Of a stretch of 40,607 nt of DNA, positions 25,096-34,069 are shown one piece after another; position 1 is the first letter of the stretch, and each line of letters begins with the position of its first letter. A model generated the notes under the pieces. That model had not been told where the DNA came from, did not search any database, and saw nothing but the letters and a program-made list of their open reading frames with translations. Origin of the DNA: Lachnospiraceae bacterium (GTDB taxonomy: Bacteria > Bacillota > Clostridia > Lachnospirales > Lachnospiraceae); NCBI GenBank assembly GCA_022781925.1, contig JALESO010000078.1, forward strand, positions 1 to 40,607, read 5' to 3'. Made by a program: the position numbers and the translations under genes.

Positions 25096-27282
25096 ATGAA
25101 AAAACAAAGAATTATGATCGCGATGCTGATCGGTACGATGGCATTCTCCGGCATGATGACGGGATGCGGTACCACAGCTTCCAATACACAATCCAGTGCA
25201 GAGACAGAAGACGGGAACTCTGCGGATACGACAGAAGGAACCGAAAGCCTGCTGGATACAAGTGATATGTTTACGAAACGGGATCTGGATGCGTCCTATG
25301 ATGAGTCAGCGTGCACAGTGCTCACACTGGATGATGAAAACAGCAGTTGCGACAGTGATGCAGTGACCATTGACGGTCAGACAGTGACGATCACAGGTGA
25401 AGGCACCTATCTCATCAGCGGTTCGTTAAGTAATGGAAGTATCGTGGTGGATGTGGAGGATTCTGAAAAAGTGCAGCTCGTATTTGATAGTGTATCGATC
25501 ACCAACGAGAGAGGTGCGGCTGTATATGTCAGACATGCAGACAAGGTATTTCTGACACTGGCAGAGGGCAGTGAAAATACCATTGTTTCCAATGGAACCA
25601 CCACAGAAGATGACAGCAATATGGATGGCGCGATTTTTGCAAAAGATGATCTGACCATCAACGGAACCGGTACTTTGAATGTGACATCAGCAGCACACGG
25701 CATTGTATGCAAGGATGATTTGGTGGTGACGGGTGGAACTTACCATATTACTGCCGAAAAACAGGGACTTTCCGGCAAAGACAGTGTGCGTATCGCGGAC
25801 GGAACGTTTGAAATAACATCCGGCGGAGATGCAATCCACAGTGAAAATGAAGAGAAAGAAAATAAAGGTTTTGTGTATGTGGCAGATGGAACCTTCACAT
25901 TGAATGCCGAGGGTGATGGAATTTCAGCTTCTTATGTGGTTCAGCTGGATGACGGTACTTATGAGATCACAGCCGGTGGTGGAAGTGCCAATGCACAGAG
26001 CAAGAATCCAATGGGGGATATGGGACCGGGCAACATGCAAAATGGCGGGGGAACTCCGCCGGATGGAGGGACACCACCCCAGATGAATGGTCAGCAGAAT
26101 CAGAATAGTACAGACACGCAGACTACGGATTCACAGATAAATGCTGACAATACAAATGCAGAAAATACAGAAACAGAGAGTACAACAGAATCTGATTCTG
26201 ATACAAGTACCAAAGGCATAAAAGCAGCTTCTGCGCTTCAGATCAATGGCGGAACTTACAACATTGATTCCGCAGATGACAGTATTCACTCCAACGGAGA
26301 TGTATACATCAATGCAGGAACACTTGCATTAAGCACCGGAGATGATGGAATTCATGCAGACAGTGCAACGGATGTTTATGATGGAACGATTCCGATCAGC
26401 CAGTGTTATGAAGGAATCGAAGGGCAGACGGTTACGATTTTCGGCGGTAAGATCGACATTACATCCAGTGATGACGGTCTGAATGCAGCCGGCGGGAATG
26501 ACAGCAGCAACAGCAATGGACCGGGCGGCGGTGATCCGTTTTCCGCAGATGAGGATGCATATATCAATATTTCCGGCGGCGAGATCACCATCGATGCGAG
26601 TGGTGACGGCATTGACAGCAATGGTGACCTGAATGTCAGCGGTGGAACCATTTATGTGACGGGACCGACCAATGATGGTGACAGCGCACTGGATTATGAT
26701 GGTACGGCAACCATCACCGGTGGAACCGTTGTAGCTGCCGGAATGAGCAGCATGGCACAGAATTTTGGTGAGGATTCCAGTCAGGGATCCATGCTGATCA
26801 ACCTGAATGATACCCAGAGCGGTGAGATCACGCTGACAGATGCGGATGGAAATGAAGTCATCAGCTTTACCCCTTCCAGAGAATATAATTCCGTAGTCAT
26901 CAGTTGTGCAGATCTGGAAGAAGGAGCAACTTACACATTAAATACCGGTGAGACAGCGACAGAAGTAAAGTTGTCAAGCCTGGTATACAGTAACGGACAG
27001 AGTCAGGGCGGACAGCCGGGAGGAATGCAGAATGGACAGAAGCCAGACCAGAACGGACAATCAGACAGTAATGCCCCGTTGGGACAGCCGGGGGATGGAA
27101 ATGATCCGGGCAAGGGCGGCCCAGGTGGAAATGGAGGTCCGGGCAGACAGCCAGGTCAGGGAGGACCAGCCCAGAATAATACCGATAACAATCAGTCAGA
27201 AACTGACCAGAACAACACCGATAACAGCCAGTCAGGAACCGGTCAGAGCAACACAGACAGCAGTCAATCCAACACGTTATAG
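25096..27282 (+). CDS. Beta-helix carbohydrate-binding lipoprotein (Cthe_2159/DUF4353-like)
   Basis: This 728-residue protein has a lipoprotein signal peptide with an MMTGC lipobox (Cys24). It is mostly made of repeated short strands with D/G-N-rich turns (GTYLISGSLSNGSIVVDV, ADGTFEITSGGDAIHSENE, SGGEITIDASGDGIDSNGD). That pattern fits the right-handed parallel beta-helix of the Cthe_2159 polygalacturonate-binding family. Two low-complexity Gln/Asn/Gly/Pro/Thr segments interrupt it, at about residues 300-380 and from about 635 to the end. The many Asp residues in turns suggest calcium binding. It follows VTC and DUF4956 in the same orientation, a combination seen in other Firmicutes. It probably sits on the outer face of the membrane and binds an acidic polymer. 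Confidence 0.85.
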   Translation: MKKQRIMIAMLIGTMAFSGMMTGCGTTASNTQSSAETEDGNSADTTEGTESLLDTSDMFTKRDLDASYDESACTVLTLDDENSSCDSDAVTIDGQTVTITGEGTYLISGSLSNGSIVVDVEDSEKVQLVFDSVSITNERGAAVYVRHADKVFLTLAEGSENTIVSNGTTTEDDSNMDGAIFAKDDLTINGTGTLNVTSAAHGIVCKDDLVVTGGTYHITAEKQGLSGKDSVRIADGTFEITSGGDAIHSENEEKENKGFVYVADGTFTLNAEGDGISASYVVQLDDGTYEITAGGGSANAQSKNPMGDMGPGNMQNGGGTPPDGGTPPQMNGQQNQNSTDTQTTDSQINADNTNAENTETESTTESDSDTSTKGIKAASALQINGGTYNIDSADDSIHSNGDVYINAGTLALSTGDDGIHADSATDVYDGTIPISQCYEGIEGQTVTIFGGKIDITSSDDGLNAAGGNDSSNSNGPGGGDPFSADEDAYINISGGEITIDASGDGIDSNGDLNVSGGTIYVTGPTNDGDSALDYDGTATITGGTVVAAGMSSMAQNFGEDSSQGSMLINLNDTQSGEITLTDADGNEVISFTPSREYNSVVISCADLEEGATYTLNTGETATEVKLSSLVYSNGQSQGGQPGGMQNGQKPDQNGQSDSNAPLGQPGDGNDPGKGGPGGNGGPGRQPGQGGPAQNNTDNNQSETDQNNTDNSQSGTGQSNTDSSQSNTL

Positions 27283-27334
27283 TTTCGGAAATACAGACAC
27301 ATATATAGATACAACTGTAAATGCAGCAGATGTT

Positions 27335-28465
27335 GTGCAGAAATCTGTGTTGCCGGAAACATTGCCAGGAACATTATCGAAGGAAACTCAATTACACCGT
27401 TATGTCGTGATTCCGGCATATCAACCGGATGAACGGCTGGTGACACTGGTGCGGGCACTGCATCGGGAGAGTCGCAACCACTTGGAAATCGTAGTGGTGG
27501 ATGATGGAAGTGATGCATCCTGTCAGCATATTTTTGAAGCACTTGGCGGAGATGCCATTGTTTTACAGCATTCGGAGAACCGTGGCAAGGGAGCTGCATT
27601 GAAAACCGCATTTTCCTATATCCGGAAACAATGCACCAGAGGCATAGTTGTGACGGCAGACGCAGATGGTCAGCATACACCGGAAGATATTTTACGGGTT
27701 GGATATTATGTGGAAGAACATCCGAAAGAAATGGCGCTTGGAAAACGGACTTTCAAAGGAAACATTCCATGGAAGAGCCGGGTGGGAAACTGCCTGACGA
27801 AAAAGCTTTTTGCATGGTGCAGCGGACATGAAATTCAGGATACCCAGACGGGACTGCGGGGATTTTCCACCGAATCCCTCTCCTTTTTGCAGGAAATTTC
27901 CGGCGAGCGCTATGAGTATGAGATGAATATGCTCTATGATTGGGTACAGACTTATCCGGTGCAGGAACTGGACATTCAGACCATCTATCTGAACAAAAAT
28001 GAATCTTCACATTTCTGTCCGTTGAAGGATGGATGGAGGATCTACCGGAATCTGCTGAAGCACACGCTGCGGGAAAAACTGATTTCATTTTGCAAATTCA
28101 GCGGAGTCTCTTTGTTATCTTTTTGCATTGATTATGGTATTTACAGTGCATGTGCGGCATTTTTGCCGCTGGAGGATGCGGTGAGACTGATCGTGGCAAA
28201 TACCATCGCCCGGGGCATCAGCGGAATATTTAATTTCGAGATGAACCGGCGGGTGGTATTTCAGAAAAAAGGAAATGTGCTGCGAAGCGGTGTGCAGTAT
28301 CTGGTTCTGGCAATCTGCATTTACCTGCTGAGTACGACGTTGATTTCCGGCATTTATACATTGACACATTTTAATGTATACATCCTGAAACTGTTCGTAG
28401 ATTTCTGCCTGTTCCTGATCAGCTGGGCGGTACAGAAGCACTTTATTTTTCATGATGAGAAATAG
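27335..28465 (+). CDS. GT2 glycosyltransferase fused to a GtrA domain
   Basis: The N-terminal domain is a family 2 glycosyltransferase: YVVIPAYQPDERL, EIVVVDDGSD, ENRGKGAALKTAF and VTADADGQHTPEDI carry the nucleotide and metal-binding acids. The C-terminal about 125 residues have four helices of the GtrA type (FCKFSGVSLLSFCIDYGIYSA, then GIFNFEMNRRVVFQKK). It is thus a one-chain form of the GtrB/GtrA pair. The start is uncertain: the frame stays open back to 27032, inside the previous gene's low-complexity tail, where an ATG has GGGAGG eight bases upstream. GTG 27335 is the first possible start after the upstream stop but lacks a good ribosome site. The conserved domain needs only the part from about 27390. 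Confidence 0.85.
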   Translation: MQKSVLPETLPGTLSKETQLHRYVVIPAYQPDERLVTLVRALHRESRNHLEIVVVDDGSDASCQHIFEALGGDAIVLQHSENRGKGAALKTAFSYIRKQCTRGIVVTADADGQHTPEDILRVGYYVEEHPKEMALGKRTFKGNIPWKSRVGNCLTKKLFAWCSGHEIQDTQTGLRGFSTESLSFLQEISGERYEYEMNMLYDWVQTYPVQELDIQTIYLNKNESSHFCPLKDGWRIYRNLLKHTLREKLISFCKFSGVSLLSFCIDYGIYSACAAFLPLEDAVRLIVANTIARGISGIFNFEMNRRVVFQKKGNVLRSGVQYLVLAICIYLLSTTLISGIYTLTHFNVYILKLFVDFCLFLISWAVQKHFIFHDEK

Positions 28466-28609
28466 AAATAGACGGAACGGTTGATATGATTAAGGAAAAT
28501 AGCAGATCTTTGATTGTGAACATGTAGGAAAAGAACCGTTATTTGACGATGAAACAGGATTTTATAGAAATGTAGGTTTGTTTGAGAGAAGACTTGTGAG
28601 GTGTGACAG

Positions 28610-29533
28610 ATGAAATTTTGGAAAAAACCAGTGATCTATGCGGTGATATTTGGCGTGGTGCTGATGGGATGCAACACCTATGCGCTGCTTGATACTTTTG
28701 TGATTTTCCACGCAATGGCGGCATCAACTGACAGCAGTTCAACGGCAAGCGGAAGTTCCAGTGAAACTTCTGATACAGAGACCGGAAAAATAACGCAGAC
28801 AGATACCTCTTATGAGGATGACAACATCAGCATTTCCATCAATACTTACGAAGCATACGACACGACTTATTATGTGGCAGATGTGGAGCTGGCTTCTGCA
28901 GAATATCTGAAAACCGCACTGGCACAGAACCTATTTGGCACAAATGTGACAGAAACGACGTCGGAGCAGGCGGAGGATCACAATGCGATTCTGGCAATAA
29001 ACGGTGATTATTACGGAGCAAATAAATCCGGTTATGTGATCAAAAATGGAACGGTTTACCGCAGCAGTCAGCGCAGTGACAGCGAATACGATGATCTGGT
29101 CATTTACGAGGACGGCAGCTTTGGCATTATCAATGAGACGGAAGTAAGTGCGGAAGAACTGGTGGAAGACGGTGTGACACAGCTTTTTGCCTTTGGTCCG
29201 ACCTTGGTCGAAAATGGAGAAGTGGCGGTCAGCCAGAATGCAGAAGTGGGAAAAGCCATGGCAAGCAATCCGCGAACCGCCATCGGAATCATTGATGACT
29301 GTCATTATATTCTGGTAGTTGCGGATGGAAGAAGCAGCGAGAGTGAAGGACTTTCCCTGTACGAACTGGCGCAGATCATGCAGACGTATGGATGTGAAAC
29401 AGCTTATAACTTAGACGGAGGTGGTTCTTCCACCATGTATTTTAACGGTGAAGTCGTAAACAATCCATCCACGAACGGACATAGTTTTTCGGAAAGAGAG
29501 GTAAGTGACATTGTATACATCGGATATGAATAA
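28610..29533 (+). CDS. Phosphodiester glycosidase (NAGPA domain) exoprotein
   Basis: This 307-residue protein has one N-terminal membrane helix or uncleaved signal (about residues 6-30), a Ser/Thr-rich linker, and an NAGPA domain. The markers are AINGDYYGANKSGYVIKNGTVY, FGPTLVENGEV, NPRTAIGIIDDCHYILVVADGR and CETAYNLDGGGSSTMYFNGEVVN. NAGPA-domain enzymes cleave sugar-phosphodiester bonds (for example the GlcNAc phosphodiester in mannose-6-phosphate uncovering). The bacterial substrates are mostly cell-wall or teichoic-acid-type glycans. Here it likely acts outside the membrane on a glycan related to the neighbouring GT2. AGGTGTG precedes the ATG. Confidence 0.87.
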   Translation: MKFWKKPVIYAVIFGVVLMGCNTYALLDTFVIFHAMAASTDSSSTASGSSSETSDTETGKITQTDTSYEDDNISISINTYEAYDTTYYVADVELASAEYLKTALAQNLFGTNVTETTSEQAEDHNAILAINGDYYGANKSGYVIKNGTVYRSSQRSDSEYDDLVIYEDGSFGIINETEVSAEELVEDGVTQLFAFGPTLVENGEVAVSQNAEVGKAMASNPRTAIGIIDDCHYILVVADGRSSESEGLSLYELAQIMQTYGCETAYNLDGGGSSTMYFNGEVVNNPSTNGHSFSEREVSDIVYIGYE

Positions 29534-29906
29534 ATGGAAAAAAATGCAGATGATCTATGCGGGTGTGACAGCATTCTGCAGCATCGGAACTATCATTTAT
29601 GAACATTTCAGCTATGGAGAATATTCCACATTGATGCGGATTTCATTTCTGTTTCCGCTGCTTGGCGGCGTGGTGCTGTATGGCGGTTTGCGGAAATGGA
29701 AACGGCCGATTTTGACCATGGCCTATTGTCTGTGGAACAGTGGCATTGCGATCTTTATATCTGGTTGTCTGGTGGGCGGGATTATTACCATTTCTGGCAG
29801 AAGTTTTGCTTATGGTCCATGCTACTGGGCAATGGGACTGATCTTTTTGGTGACGGCTGTGGCCGCAGGTGCAGTACCGGCGAAAGGACGCAAAATTTTA
29901 TCCTAG
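29526..29906 (+). CDS. Small four-helix membrane protein of unknown function
   Basis: This is about 126 residues and almost entirely hydrophobic, with four predicted transmembrane helices and short basic loops (LRKWKRP, KGRKILS). I do not recognise the family. The ATG at 29526 overlaps the end of the phosphodiester glycosidase gene by eight bases, so it is probably translated by coupling; no good ribosome site is visible. Its last codons form the left arm of a terminator hairpin. By position it belongs to the VTC-to-glycosidase run. Confidence 0.65.
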   Translation: MNKWKKMQMIYAGVTAFCSIGTIIYEHFSYGEYSTLMRISFLFPLLGGVVLYGGLRKWKRPILTMAYCLWNSGIAIFISGCLVGGIITISGRSFAYGPCYWAMGLIFLVTAVAAGAVPAKGRKILS

Positions 29907-29933
29907 CTGAAGTAGTTCCGCTAGGATAAAATT
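29894..29933. terminator. Intrinsic terminator of the VTC-glycosidase gene run
   Basis: Perfect arms AATTTTATCCTAGC (29894-29907) and GCTAGGATAAAATT (29920-29933) surround a 12-base loop. A/T-rich ends allow use in either direction. It overlaps the 3' end of the small membrane protein gene and faces the minus-strand DUF2812 pseudogene. Confidence 0.7.
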
Positions 29934-29984
29934 AATTTAGCAATATTGGATTGCCGAAAGCATTGAGCTGACAGAGTATCAAAT

Positions 29985-30662
29985 CTAATGAAATAAACCT
30001 GGAATGAGGAATTGAATGACAAGTATAAGGATAAAAATGATACGCTGCCAGTTTTTTGTTTTTAAGTATCGATGATAATCCTGCTCAGAGAATGGAATAT
30101 TGTTTCGCAGATGTTGTATTTGCTTGGAGAAACTTGTACGTCTGCAGATATATCGAAAGGTAAACCAAACAAAAAATACAAGTCCCTGAACAACAGAAGG
30201 AATCAGGTTTGCCCGGTATCCGCGGTAGTAGTCAAAACACTCAGAAAGTGGAAGCAAAGAAAAAATAAGGATGTCTATTAAATAAGTGCAAAATATCCAT
30301 CGGTGCATCCGCTTGATATCCATGATCTCAGTAGCCGCTTCCGAGTGCAGATCCGGCGCATTCATATCCTCTGTGGCATAAATGTCCGTGATGCGTGCAT
30401 TGCATACCTGATGCCATCCCATATCTTCGATCAAGCTCACCATACCGATGACATCATCTGTCTTTGGCAGGGCGCAAATGCTCTGATACCGCATGCGTGT
30501 CGGCTGCTTCTTTTTCAGTGACATAAATGAACCGAGAAAGCCATTGCTGCTTAAAATCAGTCCCCTGGAAGCCTGTTCTTCCAGCCAGTGTGCCAGGTAT
30601 TCTGTATCATACTAGGAAAATGGACAATATTTCCATACTTTTTTTGTAGTCTCTTCACTCAT
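29985..30662 (-). pseudogene. DUF2812 membrane protein gene with a nonsense mutation
   Basis: Reading on the minus strand, an ATG at 30662 with GAGAGGGGG upstream starts a frame translating to MSEETTKKVWKYCPFS. An in-frame TAG (30612-30614, codon 17) comes next. The same frame then continues without further stops as YDTEYLAHWLEEQASRGLIL... for more than 200 codons, matching the usual DUF2812 N terminus (an F-x-x-Y-[DE]-x-E segment, then WLEEMA-like and GL). Two membrane helices lie in the C-terminal half (about codons 115-160 and 205-222). DUF2812 proteins commonly follow PadR regulators, as here. A shortened product could start at the ATG at 30524. A single base change (Tyr TAT/TAC or Trp TGG to TAG) explains the break; a sequencing error is the main alternative. 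Confidence 0.8.
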
Positions 30663-30766
30663 TATTGTTTCCCCCTCTCTCAAACATGTCGAAGCAATTC
30701 TAAAAAGAACATGTCGATTTATGCTGCTTCGAATTGCCTGTCAGTCTTATAGTTGTTTGCTTTGAA

Positions 30767-31078
30767 TTAATTCATCAGACTATTTGCATTTGCCAGACAC
30801 TGTGTCAGACGTAATACTTCTGCCTGATAAATCTGTAAACCCTTCTCCGTCAGTGCGTAAGTTCGTTTGCGGCCTTCCACCGCCGTTTCGTGAATCAGCT
30901 TTTCCTGTTCAAATTTTCCGAGAATCGTATAAAGTGTTGCCGGTCCGAGGTGAACCCGGCCTTTTGTCAGTTCCCGGATGAAATCTGTGATTTCCACACC
31001 ACATTTTTCCCCCTGTGAAAAAGCCATCAGGACATAAAACATAGATTCTGTTAAAGTTTCAAGCGCTTTTTTTGCCAT
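30767..31078 (-). CDS. PadR-family transcriptional regulator
   Basis: This 103-residue PadR-type winged-helix protein contains TESMFYVLMAFSQGEKCGVEITDFI, the recognition segment LGPATLYTILGKFEQEKLI, and the wing VEGRKRTYALTEKGLQIYQ. The frame extends 33 codons further upstream, but the ATG at 31078 has GGAG nine bases ahead and begins the usual MAKKALETLTESM. Such regulators repress their own operon with a membrane partner, here the broken DUF2812 gene. 13-base repeats at 31171-31215 in its upstream region are the likely binding sites. Confidence 0.93.
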   Translation of the reverse strand: MAKKALETLTESMFYVLMAFSQGEKCGVEITDFIRELTKGRVHLGPATLYTILGKFEQEKLIHETAVEGRKRTYALTEKGLQIYQAEVLRLTQCLANANSLMN

Positions 31079-31170
31079 GGTATTGTTCTCCATCATGATG
31101 AGCAACGCACCGGATGTTACGTGCGTTTGCGTTTTATTTTGTTTTGCTTTGATGAAAATGTATTGTAGTA

Positions 31171-31215
31171 ATATCAATAAACGATATCATTTGTTGATAT
31201 CAATATATGATATTG
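31171..31215. promoter_or_regulatory. Tandem 13-bp operator-like repeats upstream of padR
   Basis: ATATCA begins at 31171, 31184 and 31197, with ATATTG at 31210, an exact 13-base period. The palindrome TTGATATCAA (31194-31203) lies in the middle. Placed about 100 bases before the padR start and 190 before the plus-strand gene, they fit a multi-site operator for PadR autorepression. Confidence 0.55.
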
Positions 31216-31318
31216 TGAGAAAAATGTCAATAGGATTTATAAAAACAGTGTTACAAATTTCTCGTGTATATTTTTAGGGGAATAGATGGATTAAGTGTTG
31301 TTTGTAAATGACAGGATA

Positions 31319-31348
31319 TTGACGCAGATTTTCCAAATGGGGTATACT
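31319..31348 (+). promoter_or_regulatory. Promoter for the AAA-ATPase gene
   Basis: TTGACG (31319-31324) and TATACT (31343-31348) with an 18-base spacer. It lies about 55 bases before the gene start. Confidence 0.6.
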
Positions 31349-31402
31349 GCTAGATATAGTTAATTTATAGTATATTATGTTTTGTGAAAGCAGGGGAATC
31401 GA

Positions 31403-33073
31403 ATGAAAGGACTGAATATACCTGTTGGTGTTTCTGATTTTGTGGAAATACGGCAGAATGGATATTATTATGTAGATAAAACAGGCTTGATCTGTGAATT
31501 ACTGAAGACCACAGGTACAAAGGTGACTTTGATCACCCGTCCAAGGCGTTTTGGTAAAACACTTACGATGAGCATGCTGGATAATTTTTTCAATATCCAA
31601 AAGGATAGCAAAAGTATATTTGCGGGGCTTGAAATAGCGGGACAGGATGCACTTTGCCGTGAGTGGATGAATCGCTGGCCAGTGATATTTGTTTCATTCA
31701 AGCAGGTGGATGGGCTGGATTTTGCAAGTGCGTATGAGATGCTGAAACAGGTAGTAGCTGATGTTTATAAAAAACATTTGTACTTGCTGGAAAGTGAAAA
31801 AATAGCAGAGTTTGATAAACAGATCATACGCCGCCTGGTAGAAAGAAAAGGATCAGAAGCAGAGACAAAAAATAGCTTCGGACTGCTTACAAATGTTATG
31901 CAGGCATACTATGGTCAGCAGGTCATTCTTCTGATGGATGAATACGATGTACCGGTGGCGAAGGCAAACAGCAATGGCTACTATACGGAAATGCTGGATA
32001 TGATGAAAGGTATCATGCAGCCGTTGAAAGACAATCCGGCCCTTCGTTTTGCGGTAATTACCGGATGTCTGAAAATTGCCAAGGAAAGTATTTTTACCGG
32101 AACCAACAACTTTGTTTCTGACACGGTCACGGATTCCCGATTAAATGAATATTTTGGATTTACACAGAAAGAAGTGGATCGTATTTTACAGGACGCCGGT
32201 GCTGAAAAACAGGCGGAACTGGTAAAAATGTGGTATGACGGATATCATTTTGGTGAGTTTGATGTATATTGTCCATGGGATGTCATGAACTATCTGCGGG
32301 ACTGGCAGTATAATCCAAATGTAAAGCCGGTTGGATATTGGAAAAATACCAGTGATAATGCGATCATTCGATCTTTTATCGATTACGCTGGCAGTGCGAT
32401 TACGAAAAAGCTGGAGATTTTGCTGTCAGGTGGTTATATTGTGCAGCAGATTGATGAAAATCTGACGTATGATTATCTGCATTCGTCAGAGGATAATCTG
32501 TGGAGCATTTTGTATCTGACCGGATATCTGACCAGAATCCGTGAGACGGAACTGGATCAGAAAATTCCGAATGGAACGGAAGCACTCATCATTCCAAATG
32601 CAGAGATTCGTGAAATATTTGAAACTACGATTGTAAAATGGTTTCAGGAAAGTGCCAGAGTGTGGGATCGGCAGAAATTGTTTGCGGCGGTCTGGAACGG
32701 AGACGGGGAAACGATCACGCAGGAGATGAATCGTCTTTTGCGAAAAACCATCAGCTATCATGACTATAAAGAAGATTTTTATCATGCATTCCTGGCGGGA
32801 ATTTTTGCCGGTGCAGGTTGTATGGTAGAATCCAACCGGGAACATGGCGAAGGACGAAGTGACGTGGTAGTCAGTGATCCTACGGAAGCCAGAGTTGCGG
32901 TTTTTGAAGTAAAATATTCACACAAAATGGATGAGATGGAGCATGACTGTAACGCAGCATTGCAGCAGATTGATGAGCGGATGTATGCGGTGGAGTACGA
33001 AGATGATTATGATCAGATTTTGTGTTATGGGATTTCCTTTTATAAGAAACGTTGTCTGATTCGAAAAAAATAG
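31403..33073 (+). CDS. AAA-ATPase-like / PD-(D/E)XK nuclease-domain protein (DUF1703 type)
   Basis: This 556-residue protein opens with GVSDFVEIRQNGYYYVDKTGLI, the usual start of the AAA-ATPase_like family. A P-loop RPRRFGKT lies at about 46-55 and a Walker B LLMDEYDVP at about 177-185. The C-terminal PDDEXK_9 domain has an upstream Glu-containing helix (GAGCMVESNREHGEG), the Asp in GRSDVVV (about 483), and the core EVK in VAVFEVKYS (about 500). This family is abundant and often multi-copy in gut bacteria; its role is unknown, with nuclease or defence links proposed. It is single and has its own promoter. AGGGGAA precedes the ATG. The catalytic residues look intact. Confidence 0.9.
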   Translation: MKGLNIPVGVSDFVEIRQNGYYYVDKTGLICELLKTTGTKVTLITRPRRFGKTLTMSMLDNFFNIQKDSKSIFAGLEIAGQDALCREWMNRWPVIFVSFKQVDGLDFASAYEMLKQVVADVYKKHLYLLESEKIAEFDKQIIRRLVERKGSEAETKNSFGLLTNVMQAYYGQQVILLMDEYDVPVAKANSNGYYTEMLDMMKGIMQPLKDNPALRFAVITGCLKIAKESIFTGTNNFVSDTVTDSRLNEYFGFTQKEVDRILQDAGAEKQAELVKMWYDGYHFGEFDVYCPWDVMNYLRDWQYNPNVKPVGYWKNTSDNAIIRSFIDYAGSAITKKLEILLSGGYIVQQIDENLTYDYLHSSEDNLWSILYLTGYLTRIRETELDQKIPNGTEALIIPNAEIREIFETTIVKWFQESARVWDRQKLFAAVWNGDGETITQEMNRLLRKTISYHDYKEDFYHAFLAGIFAGAGCMVESNREHGEGRSDVVVSDPTEARVAVFEVKYSHKMDEMEHDCNAALQQIDERMYAVEYEDDYDQILCYGISFYKKRCLIRKK

Positions 33074-33111
33074 AATGACTAACAGTAAGTAGAAAGAAGC
33101 GGGATAATACA

Positions 33112-33966
33112 ATGAACTTAGCAGGAAAAAATATAAAATGCATTGCCTTTGATCTGGATCATACGGTGATCAATTCCGATGGGACAATGTCGGATGCCAC
33201 ATGGACAGCGATCGAGCAGGCTATTGCAGATGGGATAGAGATCGTACCGGTAAGCGGCCGCGCGTTTGCGACATTTCCGGAAAGCATCGGTCAGATCGAG
33301 GGCATTTCATACGCAGTAACTTCCAATGGTGCGGCGATCTACAATAAGAAAACAGGGGCGCGGATTCACGGAGTTGCCATTGAATCCGCAGATTTACATA
33401 ATATATTAGATGCATTTGCGCCTTATTTTGAAAAGGGACAGATTACATATGAAGCCTTTGTGGACGGTGTGGCTTATGGCGGCAGAGATTATGTGGAACA
33501 TCCGAATGCCTTTGGCGTGCCGCAGGGAAATGTAGCATATGTGCAGAGTACCCGGAAGCCAGTGGATGACATCATTGCGTTTCTGACAGACCATGAAGAA
33601 GAACTGGACAGTCTGGATATCGTAGCGGCAGATCCGGTGCTTTATAAAAAGATGGAAGAACAGATCCCTCTCGTTACCAAAGCGGTATACACGACATCGG
33701 CGGTATCCTATCGTCTGGAGATCTCGCATAAAAATTCCGGAAAAGCAACCGGTCTTGCTTACGTGCTGGATTTACTTGGCATTATGCCAGGGGAAACCGT
33801 TGCTTTTGGAGACGGGGACAATGATGCGGAGATGCTGGAATTTGCAGGACTTGGGGTGGCTATGGAAAATGCCACAGAAAACTGTAAAGCGGCTGCGGAT
33901 ACCGTCTGTGGTTGTTGCGAAAATGATGGAGTTGCGAAATTTTTACGGGAGTCTTTGGACGTTTAA
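33112..33966 (+). CDS. Cof-type HAD hydrolase
   Basis: This 284-residue haloacid-dehalogenase phosphatase has the nucleophile motif FDLDHT (Asp14, Asp16), the SGR motif II (VPVSGRAF), the C2-type cap domain, and the loop IV GDGDNDAEML (about 234-243). Cof-family members dephosphorylate sugar phosphates, FMN or related metabolites in the cytoplasm; the substrate is not readable. The ATG has a purine-rich AAGCGGG upstream. It is probably cotranscribed with the AAA-ATPase gene 38 bases earlier. A conserved-loop hairpin with T-run follows at 34006-34069. Confidence 0.92.
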   Translation: MNLAGKNIKCIAFDLDHTVINSDGTMSDATWTAIEQAIADGIEIVPVSGRAFATFPESIGQIEGISYAVTSNGAAIYNKKTGARIHGVAIESADLHNILDAFAPYFEKGQITYEAFVDGVAYGGRDYVEHPNAFGVPQGNVAYVQSTRKPVDDIIAFLTDHEEELDSLDIVAADPVLYKKMEEQIPLVTKAVYTTSAVSYRLEISHKNSGKATGLAYVLDLLGIMPGETVAFGDGDNDAEMLEFAGLGVAMENATENCKAAADTVCGCCENDGVAKFLRESLDV

Positions 33967-34005
33967 GGTATAGTGATTTAATGATTAACGGTAGTTTATG
34001 AAGCG

Positions 34006-34069
34006 AAATCTGCCCATTTTGTCTTGTCTGCTAACAATCGCATTCCAAGAAAAAATGGGCAGATTTTTT
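34006..34069 (+). repeat. Conserved-loop palindrome, copy 3
   Basis: Arms AAATCTGCCCATTTT (34006-34020) and its complement AAAATGGGCAGATTT (from about 34052) enclose GCTAACAATCGC (34030-34041). The right arm runs into six T, so it can act as terminator of the Cof-type gene. Confidence 0.78.

Noticed and set aside
31403-33073. A defence island around the AAA/PD-(D/E)XK gene
   Set aside because: Neighbours are a PadR unit and a Cof-type phosphatase; no other defence gene is near, and this family is common on ordinary chromosomes.
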